This document shows positions 7,046 to 8,741 of a stretch of 8,741 nt of DNA, piece after piece; position 1 is the stretch's first letter; the number at the start of each line of letters is the position of its first letter. Source of the stretch: Planctomycetota bacterium (GTDB taxonomy: Bacteria > Planctomycetota > Phycisphaerae > Tepidisphaerales > Tepidisphaeraceae); assembly GCA_029777755.1 (NCBI GenBank), contig JAKORQ010000163.1, forward strand, positions 1-8,741. Direction: 5' to 3'. The notes under the pieces were generated by a model that was not told the origin of the DNA, did not search any database, and saw only the letters and a program-made list of their open reading frames with translations. Made by a program: the position numbers and the translations under genes.

Positions 7046-8047
7046 ATGGCTACAAACCCCGGAATCGTACGAGTGGCGTTGATTGGTTGCGGCAGCATCT
7101 CCCGCGCGCATGTGGCGGGAGCTCTCAAGCATCCAGGCAAGATCCGCTACACCGCGCTTTGTGACGTCCTCCCGGAGCGGATGGAGGAGCGCAGCAATCA
7201 GCTGGGCGGCGTAAGCCTGCGCTTCACCGACTGGAAGCAGATGTTCAAGAGCGCGAAGAAGGAGTTTGATGCGGTCGATATCTGCCTGCCTCACCACCTG
7301 CATGGGTCGGCCATCATGGATGCTGCGGCGGCCGGCAAGCATATCCTCTGCGAGAAGCCGATGTGCACTTCGCTCAAGCAGGCGGATGAGATCGCGGCAG
7401 CCATCAGTAAGGCGGGCGTGATCTACATGTCCGCCCATAACCAGCTTTTCATGCCCGCTGTGCATGAAGCCAAGCGGATGATCCAGGCTGGCGAGATCGG
7501 CCGGGTTCTCTGGGTACGCAGCGCCGATTGCTTCCGCGCCCCAATGATTGCGCGGCAGAACTGGGGATGGCGCGCCAACCTGATCAACCAGGGTGGCGGA
7601 GAACTGATCGACACCGGTTACCATCCAACCTACCGCCTTCTTTACCTGGTCGACAGCCCGGTGGTGGAAGTCCGCTCGGTTATGGGGCGATATCTCCAGG
7701 AGATCGACGGCGAGGATACCGCATCCGTCCAGGTGCGCTTTGCCAACGGTACGATCGGCGAGATCCTCACGAGCTGGGCATTTCCGCTGCCGTACGGCAC
7801 GCACCAGATTCACATCATCGGCGAAGAGGGACAGTTGTTTGGCTCAGATAACATACTCTATCACCTGCCTGTGGGATGGTCGGAGCCGGCGAAGAAGTCA
7901 TTCCCCCAGGTCGACACGTTTGAGCAGGAGATCCTCCATTTCGCCCAGTGCGTGCGGGAGCGCAAGCGGCCGATCCATTCGGTGCAGGAAGGCAGATCGG
8001 TGTTGGAGGTGATCCTGAAAGCAACCGAGGATGCCAAGGGCTGGTAA
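7046..8047 (+). CDS. Gfo/Idh/MocA-family NAD(P)-dependent oxidoreductase
   Basis: The 333-residue protein has the standard two-domain layout of this family, which oxidises or epimerises sugars, inositols and related polyols in the cytoplasm. The Rossmann domain (about 7-125) carries VALIGCGSISRAH with the dinucleotide glycines G14 and G16, an acidic residue after the second strand (LCD, D40), and CEKPMC with K104 of the EKP motif. The C-terminal alpha/beta domain contains GGGELIDTGYHPTY, where D189 and H193 fit the family's catalytic Asp/His pair with K104. There is no twin-arginine or other signal peptide, unlike many exported members. ATG at 7046 was chosen because AGGA stands six bases upstream and the Rossmann strand begins right after; a longer in-frame reading would overlap the sulfatase gene. 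It is divergent from the sulfatase/nucleoside hydrolase/beta-galactosidase unit, which suggests it acts on a sugar released by that set. The exact substrate is unknown. Confidence 0.92.
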   Translation: MATNPGIVRVALIGCGSISRAHVAGALKHPGKIRYTALCDVLPERMEERSNQLGGVSLRFTDWKQMFKSAKKEFDAVDICLPHHLHGSAIMDAAAAGKHILCEKPMCTSLKQADEIAAAISKAGVIYMSAHNQLFMPAVHEAKRMIQAGEIGRVLWVRSADCFRAPMIARQNWGWRANLINQGGGELIDTGYHPTYRLLYLVDSPVVEVRSVMGRYLQEIDGEDTASVQVRFANGTIGEILTSWAFPLPYGTHQIHIIGEEGQLFGSDNILYHLPVGWSEPAKKSFPQVDTFEQEILHFAQCVRERKRPIHSVQEGRSVLEVILKATEDAKGW

Positions 8048-8062
8048 GCCCCGGCATCCTCG
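8026..8062. terminator. long two-part stem-loop over the oxidoreductase stop codon
   Basis: CGAGGATGCC (8026-8035) is perfectly complementary to GGCATCCTCG (8053-8062). Inside it, GGGCT (8038-8042) pairs with AGCCC (8047-8051) around a GGTA loop, so 15 base pairs form with only a 2x1 internal loop. The 5' arm encodes residues near the protein end and the inner loop and arm contain the TAA. It lies between convergent genes and is symmetric, so it could end transcripts from both sides. Only short, weak T-rich stretches follow on either strand, so it may instead be a 3'-end stability structure. A second small stem, GCCTT-TCTC-AAGGC, follows at 8069-8082. Confidence 0.6.
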
Positions 8063-8089
8063 TTACAAGCCTTTCTCAAGGCAGCTTCC

Positions 8090-8741
8090 TCACCGAAGGA
8101 AGATCGCCCACACCAGTATGTACAGCGGCAGCAGGATCGGCAGCGAGTACTTCATGATGTAGCCAAGGAAGCTGGGGGTATTGATCCCGGATGAGTCGGC
8201 GATGCTCTTGACCATGAAGTTCGGCCCGTTGCCAATGTAGGTGTTAGCACCAAACAGCACGGCGGCGGCCGAGATGGCGATCACGAATATGGAGAGGTTC
8301 GGATTACCCAGGAGGAACCCAATGCGGATGAAAGACTCCTGCAGTGTTCCGCTGCGGATGCGGTCGGGATGGTCGATCACCAGTGTCTCCAGAGCCCTGT
8401 GAACATTCCCCTCGGGCAGGTCAGGCGAAATCGCAAGCCTGCCGCTGGCGCGCATCTCCTCAATGTTGGCCTTGGCCAGCTCGATATCCTCAGCGGGCAG
8501 CTCAGCTCGGCGAATCTGGAGGAAGGTCAGATACGTCGGGGCGTTGTCCAGCACGGATGAGAGGCCCCCGGTAGTGAAGTAATACTGGCCGGGCGTCTGG
8601 ACCTGCATCTTGGAGGCATTCTCACTCAGCCAGCCAAGCGCCGGCGCCATGGTGGAGAAGATACCGATGAACAGGATGGCCACCTCGCGAATGGGGGCGT
8701 AGCTGAACTGGTTGTGAGTGTAGATCTCGCGCGAGGTGGAC
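8090..8741 (-). CDS. sodium:proton antiporter-like membrane protein, C-terminal part (5' end outside window)
   Basis: The frame is open from the window edge (first full codon at 8740) to TGA at 8090, giving 216 visible residues. A GTG at 8683 is internal, because upstream codons continue the family-like text HNQFSYAPIREVAILFIGIF. It resembles transporters of the ion-transporter superfamily (NhaD/ArsB/CitMHS-like), often annotated as sodium:proton antiporters. Visible landmarks are a membrane segment AILFIGIFSTMAPALGWL, a re-entrant-type motif GGLSSVLDNAPTYLTF, a hydrophilic loop of about 55 residues rich in Glu/Asp/Arg, a membrane segment IFVIAISAAAVLFGANTYIG with the following NGPNFMVKSIADSSG, and a final segment YSLPILLPLYILVWAIFLR. 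The protein sits in the inner membrane. The transported ion is inferred from family resemblance only. It converges on the oxidoreductase gene, 42 bases from its stop, and is probably unrelated to the catabolic unit. Confidence 0.82.
   Translation of the reverse strand, partial: STSREIYTHNQFSYAPIREVAILFIGIFSTMAPALGWLSENASKMQVQTPGQYYFTTGGLSSVLDNAPTYLTFLQIRRAELPAEDIELAKANIEEMRASGRLAISPDLPEGNVHRALETLVIDHPDRIRSGTLQESFIRIGFLLGNPNLSIFVIAISAAAVLFGANTYIGNGPNFMVKSIADSSGINTPSFLGYIMKYSLPILLPLYILVWAIFLR

Noticed and set aside
6145..7164. Long plus-strand open frame (339 codons) antisense to the sulfatase gene
   Set aside because: It lies opposite a clear sulfatase, runs into the oxidoreductase start in another frame, and its translation has no recognisable domain; long antisense frames are common in GC-rich DNA.
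6977..7813. Minus-strand open frame opposite the oxidoreductase gene
   Set aside because: The plus-strand Gfo/Idh/MocA motifs are intact and the antisense product has no family features.
8681..8683. GTG at 8683 as the start of the antiporter-like gene
   Set aside because: The frame stays open upstream to the window edge and encodes family-like sequence, so the GTG is an internal valine codon.

Overview
The window looks like a chromosomal piece of a Gram-negative, carbohydrate-degrading bacterium with moderately high GC, possibly a planctomycete (Phycisphaerae-like). This placement is an inference from gene content: a lipopolysaccharide-kinase-type protein, a formylglycine sulfatase, a GH42 beta-galactosidase, a Gfo/Idh/MocA oxidoreductase and a variant nucleoside hydrolase. 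No rRNA, tRNA, CRISPR array, insertion sequence or phage gene was seen.

Left part (1-2370, plus strand): a T-rich stretch of about 65 bases at the edge is followed by a probable promoter. Then comes a two-gene unit: a YggS-type pyridoxal-phosphate homeostasis protein, overlapping by one base (TGATG) with a 492-residue protein made of two tandem lipopolysaccharide-kinase-like domains.

Middle (2390-6903, minus strand, read right to left): a compact three-gene unit of sulfatase, variant nucleoside hydrolase and GH42 beta-galactosidase, with gaps of 73 and 43 bases. None of the three has a visible signal peptide, so they should act in the cytoplasm on small imported substrates. A Gfo/Idh/MocA oxidoreductase (7046-8047, plus) is divergent from this unit across a 142-base spacer. 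The four genes plausibly form one catabolic locus for a sulfated, galactose-containing or related small glycoside. The substrate cannot be read from the sequence.

Right edge (8090-8741, minus): the C-terminal 216 residues of an ion-transporter-superfamily membrane protein, probably a sodium:proton antiporter, cut by the window end. It converges on the oxidoreductase gene, and a long two-part stem-loop spans the oxidoreductase stop codon.

Most genes here are recognisable family members. The points most worth a second look are the changed active-site residues in the nucleoside hydrolase, the tandem kinase coupled to yggS, the signal-less hydrolase set with its divergent dehydrogenase, and the stop-codon hairpin.
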